Numbered from the stretch's first letter, positions 42,374 through 52,406 are shown. The stretch is 64,000 nucleotides of DNA from Clostridium sp. (GCA_023663865.1 JAMPGU010000003.1:1-64000); one strand, 5' to 3'. Numbers and translations are program-made. The notes: generated by a model not told the origin, from the sequence alone.

Positions 42374-44455
42374 ATGAAAAATCAATTGTATTACACAAAA
42401 AAGGCTAAATATTTTGAAGAAGCACTGCCTGTTGGAAACGGTCGAATCGGCGGACTTGTATTCGGCAATCTTAAAAAGGAGAGGATTGCATTAAATGAGG
42501 ACAGCTTTTGGTCGGGATATCCAAAGGATTTAAACAAGAAGGATGCGCACAAATATTTAGATGCTGTCAGAGAGGCTATATTTAATAAGGATTATGATAG
42601 GGCAAAGAATATTCTGAATCAGGATATGCATGGTCATTGGAGCGAGGCATATATGCCCTTCGGTGATTTGATTATAGAATATAAAAATGCGCCTAAACGA
42701 AATTATAAAAGAACACTGGATTTAGAAACCGGTATTGCAAGGACAAAGTCAAATGGCTTTTGCGAGACGGTGTTTGTGTCCCATCCGGCACAGCTTATGA
42801 TTGTGAATATCCATAGTGACAAGGGCGTCAGCTTTAAGGTTAAATTTGACAGTCAGATGAAGCATACAGTAAGAACAGAGGAGGACTGTCTGATTCTTGA
42901 CGGTCAGGCTCCTGAGGTTTGTATGCCGCCATATTATAACCAAGGCGATACGGTTGTCTGGGGAAATCAGGGTATGAAAATGTGCGGTGCTGTGAAGGTG
43001 CTTGGCAATGCTGTCTTTGGCAGTGACTGTATTGAGATTAATAATCAAAAGGATACTACACTGCTTGTGTCTCTTGCAACCAGCTTTGTTGATTTCAAAT
43101 CAATGCCTACGGGTGATCCGATAAAGAAGGCATACGCTTATTTTGAAAATGTCAAATCTTATGATGAGATGCTGAAGGCGCATAAGGCGGATTTTTCTGA
43201 CCTGTTTAACAGGGTTGAATTTTCTCTCGAGGGCGGAGACGAGACCATTACTACGGATAAGCGTATCAAGAGGATGAACAAAAAGGGCGACGATTATTCG
43301 TTAATTGCACTGCTGTTCCAATACGGACGTTATCTGACAATATCCGGTTCAAGACCGGGCACAAATGCTATGACCCTGCAGGGAATATGGAACACACATT
43401 TGAGAGCGCCTTGGTCATCAAGCTATACGACAAATATTAATACCCAAATGAACTATTGGTGTACAGACATAGTAAATCTCAGTGAGTGCTTTGAGCCGTT
43501 AACCGAGCTGGCAAAAAAGCTGGCATACAATGGTGCTGTTACGGCAAAGGATTATTATAATTGTTCAGGCTTTTGTTCGCATCACAACAGTGATATATGG
43601 GGTGCTGCTTATCCGGCAGGCTACCCGAATGGTGACGGAGATTCCTGTCAATATGCACCTTGGCCTATGAGCTTGCCGTGGATACTGAATCAGCTTTATG
43701 TGCATTATTTGTATATCAATGATGAAAATTATAAGGCTGAAATACTGCCGTTATTTGAGGGCTGTCTTGATTTTTATAAGGATTTCCTGACAGAGCATAA
43801 TGGTGAATTGGTGACCTGCCCGTCCATAAGTCCTGAAAATAATTACTGCGACAATGGGCATAAGCTGGCTCCCACATATATGCCGTCTATGGACAGAGAA
43901 ATATTGTTTGAATTTTTTGAAAATTGCAGGGAGCTGGGACTTGATGCACCTGTTATAGAACAGGTTAAGCCTGCCGAGGATGGAAGAATTCCTGAGTGGG
44001 CAGAGCCTTTTGAGGAAACAGAAATCAATCACAGACATGTCAGCCATTTGTATTGTATTTACCCATCACGATTGCTTCAGAGTGAGGCACTGAACAAGGC
44101 TGCGGAAAAATCACTGGAAAAGCGTGGCTTTGGCGGCACAGGCTGGTCACTGGGCTGGAAGGTTTGTCTGTGGGCAAGGCTTGGCAACGGCGAAAATGCA
44201 CTGCGGTTAATCAAGCAGCAGCTTACATATATAAGTCCGTTTATTAACATCAAAGCAGGCGGAGGCTCCTATCCGAATTTGTTTGACGCACATCCGCCGT
44301 TCCAGATAGACGGAAACTTTGGCGTAACCGCCGGCATAGCCGAAATGCTTAGGAATAAAGCACTTCCGGCAAGCTGGAGCGGTGAAATTAAGGGCTTAAA
44401 GGATTATGATGGCAAAATCATATCTTATAAGTTTAAGAACGGTATCAGCATTTAA
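42374..44455 (+). CDS. GH95 alpha-L-fucosidase family glycoside hydrolase
   Basis: About 693 residues without a signal peptide, so probably acting inside the cell on imported fucosylated or galactosylated glycans. N-terminal domain: ALPVGNGRIGGLVFGNL and LNEDSFWSG. Catalytic (alpha/alpha)6 domain: GTNAMTLQGIWNTHL, SSSYTTNINTQMNYW, GWSLGWKVCLWARLGNG and NLFDAHPPFQIDGNFG. It is somewhat shorter than the usual 750-800 residues, lacking most of the C-terminal beta domain. The ATG at 42374 starts the family homology, though it has only a weak ribosome site. Confidence 0.93.
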   Translation: MKNQLYYTKKAKYFEEALPVGNGRIGGLVFGNLKKERIALNEDSFWSGYPKDLNKKDAHKYLDAVREAIFNKDYDRAKNILNQDMHGHWSEAYMPFGDLIIEYKNAPKRNYKRTLDLETGIARTKSNGFCETVFVSHPAQLMIVNIHSDKGVSFKVKFDSQMKHTVRTEEDCLILDGQAPEVCMPPYYNQGDTVVWGNQGMKMCGAVKVLGNAVFGSDCIEINNQKDTTLLVSLATSFVDFKSMPTGDPIKKAYAYFENVKSYDEMLKAHKADFSDLFNRVEFSLEGGDETITTDKRIKRMNKKGDDYSLIALLFQYGRYLTISGSRPGTNAMTLQGIWNTHLRAPWSSSYTTNINTQMNYWCTDIVNLSECFEPLTELAKKLAYNGAVTAKDYYNCSGFCSHHNSDIWGAAYPAGYPNGDGDSCQYAPWPMSLPWILNQLYVHYLYINDENYKAEILPLFEGCLDFYKDFLTEHNGELVTCPSISPENNYCDNGHKLAPTYMPSMDREILFEFFENCRELGLDAPVIEQVKPAEDGRIPEWAEPFEETEINHRHVSHLYCIYPSRLLQSEALNKAAEKSLEKRGFGGTGWSLGWKVCLWARLGNGENALRLIKQQLTYISPFINIKAGGGSYPNLFDAHPPFQIDGNFGVTAGIAEMLRNKALPASWSGEIKGLKDYDGKIISYKFKNGISI

Positions 44456-44473
44456 ATCTGAATACAGTTAGAT

Positions 44474-44514
44474 AAAACCACCGCTTGAAAATGAGGTTTT
44501 CAAGCGGTGGTTTT
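44474..44514. terminator. Bidirectional terminator
   Basis: Eighteen-base arms AAAACCACCGCTTGAAAA / TTTTCAAGCGGTGGTTTT, 5-nt loop, between the GH95 gene and the leftward lysozyme genes. Confidence 0.92.
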
Positions 44515-44525
44515 ATCGTTTGTAC

Positions 44526-46331
44526 TTATTTCACCTTGATGCTCTTTGTTTTTGACCAAGCACCGTAAATCTTTTTACCATCCACGGTTTTGTATGCACG
44601 TACTCTTACATAATATTTCTTTTTGCTTTGAGCAGTAGAAATTGTTGTGGACTTGGATTTTGTGTAAACAGATTTATAATTGGATGTGAATTTGTTGGTG
44701 GTTGACCACTGTACCTGATATCCGGTGCAGGTTGTTCCCTTCCAGCTGAGCTTCATTTTCTTTTTAGACGGAGTGGATAATGTGCTTACTGTGGGCGTGT
44801 TTGGCTTTGCGGTAGTTGCATGCTGGGAGCTCTTGTAGCCGGTTCTGTCACTGATGCCCGAGTCCGATACATACGCAGCTACCTTATAATAGTATACCGT
44901 GCCTTGCTTACGATTGGAAATCTTAAAGCTTGTGTTATTCACACCTTTTACTGTGCCTACCAGTACTGCCTCTTTCTTTGATGGATAATAGAGATAAATT
45001 TTATATCCGCTGGCACCCTTCTTTTTATCCCAGGACAGTGTTACAGTGCTGGTTGTTCTGGAGGAGGTTTTCAGTCCTGTTACCTTATCCGGTACAGTAT
45101 GTGCCTTTAGCACAGCAGAATATTCACCATAGCTGTTCCCCTTAACTGCACGTACCTTTATGGAATATTGGTTAGACGGTGTTAGGTTATTCAAGATTAT
45201 GCTGGTCTTTGTTGTGGTTTTTGTAAAGGATGTACCCTGCGTATTATTATTCACATAAATATAATAGCTGGATGCACCTTTGACCGCATTCCATTTTATG
45301 CTGATACTCTCGGTGGTTCGGCTTTTATCCAGTTTTAGATTTGTTACTCTGTCTAAAACAATTTTGAATTTATAGGTCCAGCTTTTGCCTTCATAGTCAT
45401 TCATGCCCGTTGCGGTGATGGTAGCTGTGCCTAGGTTGGTATTGTTGTTGTAGCGCAGTGTGTAATCTTCATTTTCTGTCAGAATTGTATCCTCGTCGGT
45501 AATAATGGGCGAGGGTGTTATTTTTTTTCCTGTATAGATATAATTCTCAAGATAATTGCTTTCATCCGGAATGTACCAGTAGTTTACGTCATAGGTTTTT
45601 CCGGCTATTTTTCCGCTGCTGGAATACTGCCAAAACTCATATTCACCGGAATAATTGGTGTTCGTGGTGTAATGAGCAAGCCAGATTTTATAATTTTCCG
45701 ATATCTGCGATGCATTTAACTGCGTTGTGAGGAAGCTTGCGTTGGCATACAAGCATCCTGTGTAGCCTGCTTTGTTGATTTCATCCAAAAATGCAAGTGC
45801 ATTTGCTGTCATTTGTGTTTTGTTTATTTCTGCATTCTTCCATGCATAGTCCAGTCTTCCGCCGGAGGTATCTGCAAATTCATAGTCCATAACAACGGGA
45901 AGGGTGATGTTGTAGTTTCCTATGACCTCTGTCAGCTTTTTAGCCTCGGCAACTGCCTCTTTTTCGGTAAGTGCCTGTGAATACCAATACACACCTACGG
46001 ATAAGCCGGCATTTATTGCATTGGTTATATTTTGTTTATAATAATCATCATAGTTTAAGGAATGCTTTGAGCGTGTATAGCCTGTCCATCCTACTCGGAC
46101 AAAAACAAAATCAATTCCGGCAGCCTTGATTTTTTTGAAATCTATGCTTCCGTTATGCTCTGACACATCAATGCCGTTTAATTTTTCCAGCTTATCAAAT
46201 CTTGTTTGATGTGTATATGTACGGCCGGTATATGCACTTACGGAAGTGGTGCTGGCATTTGCGGCAATTGTACTCTGAAATACAAGCAACACTGCCAATA
46301 TAACAGAAAACAGCTTTATAACCTTTTTCAT
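44526..46331 (-). CDS. Secreted GH25 lysozyme with Fn3 domains
   Basis: 601 residues. Signal peptide about 1-27 (ending AANAS). GH25 domain about 50-240 with catalytic residues D55 (GIDVSEHNG) and D149/E151 (VVMDYEF). Then a short beta domain and three fibronectin type III domains (about 335-420, 420-515, 515-601), rich in Ser/Thr/Lys. It cleaves the MurNAc-GlcNAc bond of peptidoglycan outside the cell, in remodelling or against other bacteria. It starts 3 bp after a second GH25 gene. Confidence 0.92.
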   Translation of the reverse strand: MKKVIKLFSVILAVLLVFQSTIAANASTTSVSAYTGRTYTHQTRFDKLEKLNGIDVSEHNGSIDFKKIKAAGIDFVFVRVGWTGYTRSKHSLNYDDYYKQNITNAINAGLSVGVYWYSQALTEKEAVAEAKKLTEVIGNYNITLPVVMDYEFADTSGGRLDYAWKNAEINKTQMTANALAFLDEINKAGYTGCLYANASFLTTQLNASQISENYKIWLAHYTTNTNYSGEYEFWQYSSSGKIAGKTYDVNYWYIPDESNYLENYIYTGKKITPSPIITDEDTILTENEDYTLRYNNNTNLGTATITATGMNDYEGKSWTYKFKIVLDRVTNLKLDKSRTTESISIKWNAVKGASSYYIYVNNNTQGTSFTKTTTKTSIILNNLTPSNQYSIKVRAVKGNSYGEYSAVLKAHTVPDKVTGLKTSSRTTSTVTLSWDKKKGASGYKIYLYYPSKKEAVLVGTVKGVNNTSFKISNRKQGTVYYYKVAAYVSDSGISDRTGYKSSQHATTAKPNTPTVSTLSTPSKKKMKLSWKGTTCTGYQVQWSTTNKFTSNYKSVYTKSKSTTISTAQSKKKYYVRVRAYKTVDGKKIYGAWSKTKSIKVK

Positions 46332-46334
46332 AGT

Positions 46335-47108
46335 TTAACCCCTTTTGTACCAATAGTTAAGATCTGTATATTTGCTGGATACACCCGGGCAGCTACCCCT
46401 TTCTGTATACTGCCAGATGGTGTAGTCGACGTTATATGTAACGCTGTCGTTATAATCGGCCACCCAAACAACCAGATCTTTATCAATCTTATTCATATCT
46501 ATATTTGTGTTATAGACATAGGAGGAGGCATAAACGCCGGTGATATATCCTTTCTTTTGCAGTCTTTTTGCAAAGGCATTGATAATTTTTGTGTTGCTTT
46601 TGGCATCGTTATGCTGTTCAACAACTCGTCCTACTGCATTTCCGTCTACGTCAATGGGATATTCAAAATCAAAAAATACAGGCAGGGTAACATTATATTT
46701 TTTTATAATGTCATAAACAAAATCGGCTTCCTCCTCGGCTTCTTTTTCATCAATTGCCTGGGTATAAAAATATACACCAAAAGGAATACCTGATTTTTCT
46801 GCCCCTTTCAAATTATCGTATACATACTTGTCCTCAAATAAATTGCCCTTGCCGCCGTAGCCTCTGTAGCCAACACGGATAATTGCGAAGTCCTGCTGAC
46901 GGCTGAGCGCTGCCCAGTCAATCGCTCCGTTATGCTCGGATACATCAACACCGCAGGCAATGTCCTTGTTAAAATGATAGACCTCCTGCTGTTTGCCGCT
47001 CTTATGAACCGAAACCGTGATTATCGAAACGATCAGTGCAATCGCAATAATAACTGCGACCAGTAAAACAGGTATATTTACTTTTTGTTTATTTTTTGTT
47101 TTCATCAC
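46335..47108 (-). CDS. Membrane-anchored GH25 lysozyme
   Basis: 257 residues: N-terminal membrane anchor (about 12-34) and a single GH25 domain with GVDVSEHNG and the catalytic acidic run FFDFEYP. There is no wall-binding domain. It is the first gene of the two-gene lysozyme operon. The two GH25 domains are homologous but clearly diverged, so this is an old duplication. Likely in wall remodelling. Confidence 0.9.
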   Translation of the reverse strand: MMKTKNKQKVNIPVLLVAVIIAIALIVSIITVSVHKSGKQQEVYHFNKDIACGVDVSEHNGAIDWAALSRQQDFAIIRVGYRGYGGKGNLFEDKYVYDNLKGAEKSGIPFGVYFYTQAIDEKEAEEEADFVYDIIKKYNVTLPVFFDFEYPIDVDGNAVGRVVEQHNDAKSNTKIINAFAKRLQKKGYITGVYASSYVYNTNIDMNKIDKDLVVWVADYNDSVTYNVDYTIWQYTERGSCPGVSSKYTDLNYWYKRG

Positions 47109-47248
47109 CGTACCTCGTCATATCAGTTAGATATTTTAGCATATGTTTATCCAAAAATCTATACAAATTGTAAATTTGGAAAAACTTTTCATAATATGCA
47201 GCTGTACAGCCTGTTTCAGCAATACGGCAATAGGGGATTTCAGCTAAC

Positions 47249-47276
47249 TTGACAAGTTTAAATAAAAATCTATAAT
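47249..47276 (+). promoter_or_regulatory. Promoter of the DAHP synthase gene
   Basis: TTGACA (47249-47254) and TATAAT (47271-47276) with a 16-bp spacer, 32 bp before the ATG at 47308. Confidence 0.7.
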
Positions 47277-47307
47277 ATAATTAACAGCAAATATGAGGTG
47301 CAAAATC

Positions 47308-48339
47308 ATGAATAATATGAACTTTAAAAGAAGGCTTCCTATTCCTAAGGAAATCAAGGAGGAAATGCCTCTGTCCAAGGAAGCTGCAGAAATGAAAGCG
47401 AAGAAGGATGCAGAAATCGCAAAGGTGTTTAAGGGCGAAAGCGAGAAGTTTTTGCTTGTTATAGGTCCATGCTCTGCAGACAGAGCAGATTCCGTGCTTG
47501 ACTATATTAACAGATTGGCACAGATTCAAACAGAGGTTGAGGACAAGCTTATCATTATTCCTCGTATATATACCGGCAAGCCGAGAACCACAGGTGCAGG
47601 CTATAAAGGTATGCTTCATCAGCCTGACCCGGATAAAAAGCCGGATATGCTGGAGGGTATAAAAGCAATCCGTCAGCTTCACAAGGATGCCATTGAGCAG
47701 ACCGGCTTGGTTTGTGCAGATGAAATGCTGTATCCGCAGAATTACAGATATCTTTCGGACCTGCTGTCCTATATTGCTATCGGCGCTCGCTCCGTTGAAA
47801 ATCAGGAGCACAGGCTGACCTCCTCCGGAATAGATGTGCCTGTAGGTATGAAAAACCCCACAAGCGGCGACCTTTCTATTATGCTTAATGCGATTAAGGC
47901 AGCACAGGGTAGTCATACATTTTTATACCGCGGCTGGGAGGTTGAGTCCAAGGGTAATCCGCTTGCGCATGCTATACTTCGTGGCAGTGTCAGCAAGCAC
48001 GGCAATAACCATGCAAATTATCATTATGAGGATTTAAGACAGCTCTATGATATGTATTGCAACGGCGGATTTGAAAATCCTGCAGTTGTTGTTGATACAA
48101 ACCATTCCAATTCAGGAAAGAAATATCTTGAGCAGGTCAGAATTGCCAATGAAGTGCTTCATTCTATGCGTCATAGCAAGGATGTTAAATCTATGGTGAA
48201 GGGCTTTATGATTGAGTCCTATATTGAGGACGGATGCCAGAAGGTCGAGGACGGCGTTTACGGCAAGTCCATTACAGACCCGTGCCTTGGCTGGGATAAA
48301 ACAAAGGATATGATTTATTCCATTGCAGATCAGCTGTAA
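47308..48339 (+). CDS. 3-deoxy-7-phosphoheptulonate synthase (class I)
   Basis: 343 residues from ATG 47308 (GAGGTG upstream). Class I AroG-type: LVIGPCSADRADSVLDY, RIYTGKPRTTGAGYKG, GARSVENQEHR, PVGMKNPTSGD and VVVDTNHSNSGKK. It condenses phosphoenolpyruvate and erythrose-4-phosphate, the first step of the shikimate pathway. No other aromatic biosynthesis gene is next to it, although an importer of the tryptophan type lies 1.2 kb downstream. No T-box leader was seen. Confidence 0.95.
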   Translation: MNNMNFKRRLPIPKEIKEEMPLSKEAAEMKAKKDAEIAKVFKGESEKFLLVIGPCSADRADSVLDYINRLAQIQTEVEDKLIIIPRIYTGKPRTTGAGYKGMLHQPDPDKKPDMLEGIKAIRQLHKDAIEQTGLVCADEMLYPQNYRYLSDLLSYIAIGARSVENQEHRLTSSGIDVPVGMKNPTSGDLSIMLNAIKAAQGSHTFLYRGWEVESKGNPLAHAILRGSVSKHGNNHANYHYEDLRQLYDMYCNGGFENPAVVVDTNHSNSGKKYLEQVRIANEVLHSMRHSKDVKSMVKGFMIESYIEDGCQKVEDGVYGKSITDPCLGWDKTKDMIYSIADQL

Positions 48340-48415
48340 TTTGCATTGGCTATTGGCAGTATATTAATGTTTTAATAAATTAAATTATTTTATTAGTTTG
48401 AAAGGATGTATTATT

Positions 48416-49366
48416 TTGCTTAGTAAAAGAAAGGTAGTAATCATCGGTGCAGGACATGTAGGCTCTCACGTTGCTATGGCGTTATGCTTTCAGGGTACCT
48501 GCGATGAGATTGTATTTATTGATAAGGACCATGAAAAGGCTATCAGCAACTGCTATGATGTAGCGGATGCCTGCCTGTTTCTTGGCACAACAACAAAAAT
48601 CAGTGTAGGTGATTATGAGGATTGCAGGGATGCAGATATTATTGTTATCTCAATCGGTATGCCGAGAAAGCCGGGGCAGACAAGACTTGAAATGCTTGAT
48701 GACTCTGTAATTATGCTTAAAGATGTTGTTGAAAATCTCAAGCCCATTGACTATAAGGGTATCATCGTGTCCATTACAAATCCTGCTGATATTATTGCAG
48801 ATTATGCCAGAAAGCATTTGGGACTGCCGAGAGAAAGATGCTTTTCAACCGGCACCTCTCTTGATACAGCAAGATTAAAGAGAACGGTAAGCGAGCTGGC
48901 TGATATCGACAGAAGAAGTGTTACTACCTGTGCAATCGGCGAGCATGGTGATTCTTCCTTTGTTCCGTTTTCTTCACTGACCTTGGGCGGTAAGAACTAT
49001 AAGGAATTGCAGGAGGCGAATCCTGAAAAGTACGAGAAGCTGACAGAGGAGCTTGTTTTGGAGCGTACTCGTTATATCGGATATGATATTATAAACGGAA
49101 AAGGCTCTACCGAGTTTGGTATAGGTGCTGCCTGTGCAGATATCTGCAAGGCTATTTTTCACGATGAAAAAAGAGTTATTCCTGCATCCGTATTGCTTGA
49201 GGGTGAATATGGTATGCACGATGTTGCCTGCGGTGTTCCCTGCGTTATAGGCAGAAATGGCATTGAGGATATTATCGAGCTGCCATTAAATGAGAAAGAA
49301 AAAGAGCAGATGGAATATACCTGTAAGGTAATCAGAGAAAATATTGAACGTGCAGAAAAAATATAA
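48416..49366 (+). CDS. L-lactate/malate dehydrogenase family protein
   Basis: 316 residues from a TTG at 48416 with AAAGGA 9 bp upstream; the frame opens at 48398 but without a ribosome site. NAD-binding GAGHVGS, the LDH-type [11 protein letters not shown] and the catalytic His in IGEHGDSSF. In the substrate loop the sequence is MPRKPGQTR: the residue equivalent to LDH Q102 is Arg, as in malate dehydrogenase, while the rest of the protein is LDH-like. It may reduce oxaloacetate or another 2-oxo acid rather than pyruvate. It stands alone and ends at a strong terminator. Confidence 0.85.
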   Translation: MLSKRKVVIIGAGHVGSHVAMALCFQGTCDEIVFIDKDHEKAISNCYDVADACLFLGTTTKISVGDYEDCRDADIIVISIGMPRKPGQTRLEMLDDSVIMLKDVVENLKPIDYKGIIVSITNPADIIADYARKHLGLPRERCFSTGTSLDTARLKRTVSELADIDRRSVTTCAIGEHGDSSFVPFSSLTLGGKNYKELQEANPEKYEKLTEELVLERTRYIGYDIINGKGSTEFGIGAACADICKAIFHDEKRVIPASVLLEGEYGMHDVACGVPCVIGRNGIEDIIELPLNEKEKEQMEYTCKVIRENIERAEKI

Positions 49367-49379
49367 ATAGCCAAAACAG

Positions 49380-49421
49380 AAAATGCCTATGAATTTTTAT
49401 GCGGATTTTCATAGGCATTTT
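49380..49421. terminator. Terminator after the dehydrogenase gene
   Basis: Arms AAAATGCCTATGAA / TTCATAGGCATTTT with a 13-nt loop and a T-run after the stem. Confidence 0.85.
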
Positions 49422-49430
49422 ATTTTTATA

Positions 49431-49459
49431 TTGACTTTAACACTTTTGTGTGTTAAACT
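49431..49459 (+). promoter_or_regulatory. Promoter with operator dyad before the ABC importer operon
   Basis: TTGACT (49431-49436) and TAAACT (49454-49459), 17-bp spacer. A dyad TTTAACAC-N6-GTGTTAAA (49436-49457) covers the whole spacer, so the operon is likely under a dimeric repressor. Confidence 0.65.
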
Positions 49460-49504
49460 AGCATTATCAAATTGCACAAAAAAATTAAACAGAGAGGTAA
49501 TTTT

Positions 49505-50512
49505 ATGAACAAAGTATTTAAAAAGATTGCTGCAGTCGGACTTGCAGGTGTGCTTATGGCATCTGTATTTGCAGGCTGTTCAGCAGGCAGCGAAGCAAAG
49601 GATAAAGAAACCGAGGTTAAGGATTCCTACACAGTAGGTATTTGCCAGCTGATGAAGCATACTGCACTTGATAAGGCAACAGAGGGCTTCCAGACTGCAC
49701 TTAAAGATAAGCTTGGCGATAAGGTTACATTTGACCTTCAGATTGCAGGTGAGGCTAAAAACTGTACACCTATTGCAGAAAAATTTGTTGCAGCTAAAAC
49801 AGATTTGATTATGGCAAATGCAACTCCTGCTCTTACAGCTTGCTACAGCAAGACCTCTGAAATTCCGGTTGTTGCAACATCTATTACAAATTTTGCAACT
49901 GCATTAAAGCTTGATTTTGAGCCGGAAGGACAGAGCGGTGTTAATGTAACAGGTACACATGACCTTGCTCCTCTTGAGAAGCAGGCTGAGCAGCTTCTGT
50001 ATTTCTTCCCTGAGGTTAAAAAAGTTGGTATTTTCTATTGCACATCAGAGGCAAATTCAAAGTATCAGGCTGACGGAATGAAAGAGCTTCTGGAAAAAGC
50101 AGGCGTAACCGCTACTTATTACACCTTCAAGGATACAACAGATTTGCAGACCGTTATCGCAAAGGCTGCTGCAGATTCAGAGGTAATCTACATTCCTACA
50201 GATAACACAGCTGCGAATAACTGTGCTGTTATCAGAACCGTTTGTGAGGATGCTAAAACTCCGATTATTGCCGGTGAAACCGATATTGCATTAAATTCCA
50301 ATGCGGTTGCAACATACTCAATTGATTTCTATGATATCGGTTATGAGGCAGGCTTAATGGCATATGAAATCCTTGTTAACGGAGCAAATCCGGCAGAGAT
50401 GAATATTCGTGCGCCTAAGAAGCTTACAGCGCAGTACAACAAGGATGCTGTTGAAAGATATGGTCTGACTGATAAGATTACAGCAGATTATGTGGAGCTT
50501 GTAGCAGAATAA
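49505..50512 (+). CDS. ABC importer substrate-binding lipoprotein (TrpX-like, PF04392)
   Basis: 335 residues. Lipoprotein signal with the lipobox FAGC at about residues 18-21. The mature part is an ABC_sub_bind domain with ICQLMKHTALDKATEGF, LIMANATPALTA, PVVATSIT and YSIDFYDIGYEAG. Homologues (TrpX) bind tryptophan or other aromatic amino acids; the substrate here is inferred. The ATG at 49505 has AGAGAGG upstream. A hairpin after the gene may let the binding protein be made in excess over the membrane parts. Confidence 0.88.
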   Translation: MNKVFKKIAAVGLAGVLMASVFAGCSAGSEAKDKETEVKDSYTVGICQLMKHTALDKATEGFQTALKDKLGDKVTFDLQIAGEAKNCTPIAEKFVAAKTDLIMANATPALTACYSKTSEIPVVATSITNFATALKLDFEPEGQSGVNVTGTHDLAPLEKQAEQLLYFFPEVKKVGIFYCTSEANSKYQADGMKELLEKAGVTATYYTFKDTTDLQTVIAKAAADSEVIYIPTDNTAANNCAVIRTVCEDAKTPIIAGETDIALNSNAVATYSIDFYDIGYEAGLMAYEILVNGANPAEMNIRAPKKLTAQYNKDAVERYGLTDKITADYVELVAE

Positions 50513-50561
50513 TTTGTTATTGACTTTAATCAATTAAAATTTTATAATAAAATAAACATTT

Positions 50562-50588
50562 AAAGAGCAATAGTAATTATTGCTCTTT
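50562..50588 (+). terminator. Attenuating hairpin between binding protein and permease genes
   Basis: Arms AAAGAGCAAT / ATTGCTCTTT followed by ATTTAT. Probably a partial terminator. Confidence 0.6.
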
Positions 50589-50628
50589 ATTTATACTAAA
50601 AGATATTTAATGGACGGAGAATAAAATA

Positions 50629-51585
50629 ATGCTGGATTTAGATTTATTCCTATCATCAATGCCCGGTGCTATTGCGCAGGGTGCGATATGGGGACTAATG
50701 GCAATAGGACTTTATATCAGCTATAAAATTCTTGATTTTGCCGATTTGTCAGTTGATGGCTCATTTACTACCGGAGGTGCGGTATTTGTAATATCTGCAT
50801 TAAATGGCATTAATATTTATGTAGCTATGATTTTTGCTTTTCTCGCAGGATGTATCGCGGGATTGGCAACAGGTATATTTAATACCAAATTTGGTATACC
50901 GCCTATTCTTGCAGGTATTTTGACACAGCTTGGTTTGTATTCCATTAACCTGAGAATAATCGGTCAGGATTTTTCAATTACCGGTTTGGATGTTAAGGCT
51001 TTGGAAGCAATTCCCCGTGGCTTATATACACCGATTATAAGCAGCATGTATACAGCTCGTTCGCTGGCATCATTATTTATTATTTTGGCGTTGATTATCG
51101 TAGTTCTCTACTGGTTCTTCGGTACAGAGCTTGGTCATTCTATCAGAGCAACAGGCTCTAACAGAAATATGGCAAAGGCAAATGGTATCAATATTGACAG
51201 AACTACTATTATTGCTCTTGTTCTTTCTAATGGTATTGTTGCACTGTCAGGTGCTGCGTTTGCACAGTATCAGGGCTCAGCAGAGGTTTCTATGGGTCAG
51301 GGTGCAATCGTTATCGGCTTGGCAGCAATTATTATCGGCGAGGTTCTGTTCAGCAAGATTTTCAGAAATTTTGCATTGAAGCTGCTTGGTGCAGGACTTG
51401 GCGGTGTTGTTTATTACATAGTTATTCAGACTGTTGTAGATATTGGATTTAATACAAATGATATGAAAATCCTGACAGCTTTGGTTGTTGCTCTGTTCCT
51501 TGGTATACCATATTGGAAATCTCACGTAGATCAGAAAAAAGCAGGAAGCAGCAAAGCAAAAAATACTAAGGAGGTTAAGGGATAA
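50629..51585 (+). CDS. ABC importer permease (BPD_transp_2)
   Basis: 318 residues with about eight to nine membrane segments. FADLSVDGSFTTGGAV and GLATGIFNTKFGIPPILAGIL are typical of the TrpY-type permease family. It forms the channel of the importer and its stop codon overlaps the ATPase start (TAATG). A Lys-rich C-terminal tail is cytoplasmic. Confidence 0.9.
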   Translation: MLDLDLFLSSMPGAIAQGAIWGLMAIGLYISYKILDFADLSVDGSFTTGGAVFVISALNGINIYVAMIFAFLAGCIAGLATGIFNTKFGIPPILAGILTQLGLYSINLRIIGQDFSITGLDVKALEAIPRGLYTPIISSMYTARSLASLFIILALIIVVLYWFFGTELGHSIRATGSNRNMAKANGINIDRTTIIALVLSNGIVALSGAAFAQYQGSAEVSMGQGAIVIGLAAIIIGEVLFSKIFRNFALKLLGAGLGGVVYYIVIQTVVDIGFNTNDMKILTALVVALFLGIPYWKSHVDQKKAGSSKAKNTKEVKG

Positions 51586-52388
51586 TGCTTGAAATTAAGA
51601 ATGTTCACAAAACCTTTAACCCGGGTACAATTAATGAAAAAAAGGCGCTTAACGGCGTGGACCTTGTATTGAATGAGGGCGATTTCGTAACGGTTATCGG
51701 CGGTAACGGCGCCGGTAAATCTACAATGCTGAATATGATAGCAGGTGTTTATCCGGTTGACAGCGGTTCAATTATCATTGACGGAATTGATGTTACAAAG
51801 CTTCCTGAGCATAAGCGAGCAAAATATATCGGACGTGTTTTTCAGGACCCGATGATGGGTACAGCTGCAGATATGCAGATCGTTGAAAATCTTGCCCTTG
51901 CTTCAAGAAGAGGACAGCATCGAGGATTAAAATTCGGTGTATCCCGTAAGGAAAAGACAGGCTATGCAGATTTGTTAAAATCACTTGACCTTGGGCTTGA
52001 AACACGTCTTACCTCAAAGGTTGGACTTTTATCAGGCGGACAAAGACAGGCAGTTACTCTGCTTATGGCAACCTTGAAGAAGCCAAAGCTGCTTCTTTTG
52101 GATGAGCATACTGCGGCGCTTGACCCTAAGACCGCCAAGAAGGTTCTTGATTTAACAGAAAAAATTGTTGCAAGAGATAATCTTACAACCATTATGATTA
52201 CTCATAATATGAAGGATGCTATCGCAATAGGCAACAGACTTGTTATGATGAATGACGGAAAAATCATTTATGATGTAGCCGGTGAGGAAAAGAAAAATCT
52301 GACAACTGCGGATTTACTTGCAAAATTCAAGGTTACTTCCGGTGAAGAGCTTGACAATGATAGAATGCTTCTTTCAGCAGATAAATAG
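51585..52388 (+). CDS. ABC importer ATP-binding protein
   Basis: 267 residues with Walker A GGNGAGKST, Q-loop VFQDPMMG, signature LSGGQRQAV, Walker B LLLLDEHTAALD and the switch His in ITHNMKDA. It powers the importer (TrpZ-type) and is translationally coupled to the permease. A structured non-coding region follows. Confidence 0.93.
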   Translation: MLEIKNVHKTFNPGTINEKKALNGVDLVLNEGDFVTVIGGNGAGKSTMLNMIAGVYPVDSGSIIIDGIDVTKLPEHKRAKYIGRVFQDPMMGTAADMQIVENLALASRRGQHRGLKFGVSRKEKTGYADLLKSLDLGLETRLTSKVGLLSGGQRQAVTLLMATLKKPKLLLLDEHTAALDPKTAKKVLDLTEKIVARDNLTTIMITHNMKDAIAIGNRLVMMNDGKIIYDVAGEEKKNLTTADLLAKFKVTSGEELDNDRMLLSADK

Positions 52389-52406
52389 TCGAAAGCAAGA
52401 TAAAAT

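Noticed and set aside
47281-47916. 211-codon frame opposite the DAHP synthase gene
   Set aside because: Cys/His/Leu-rich composition typical of an antisense shadow; the sense gene is certain.
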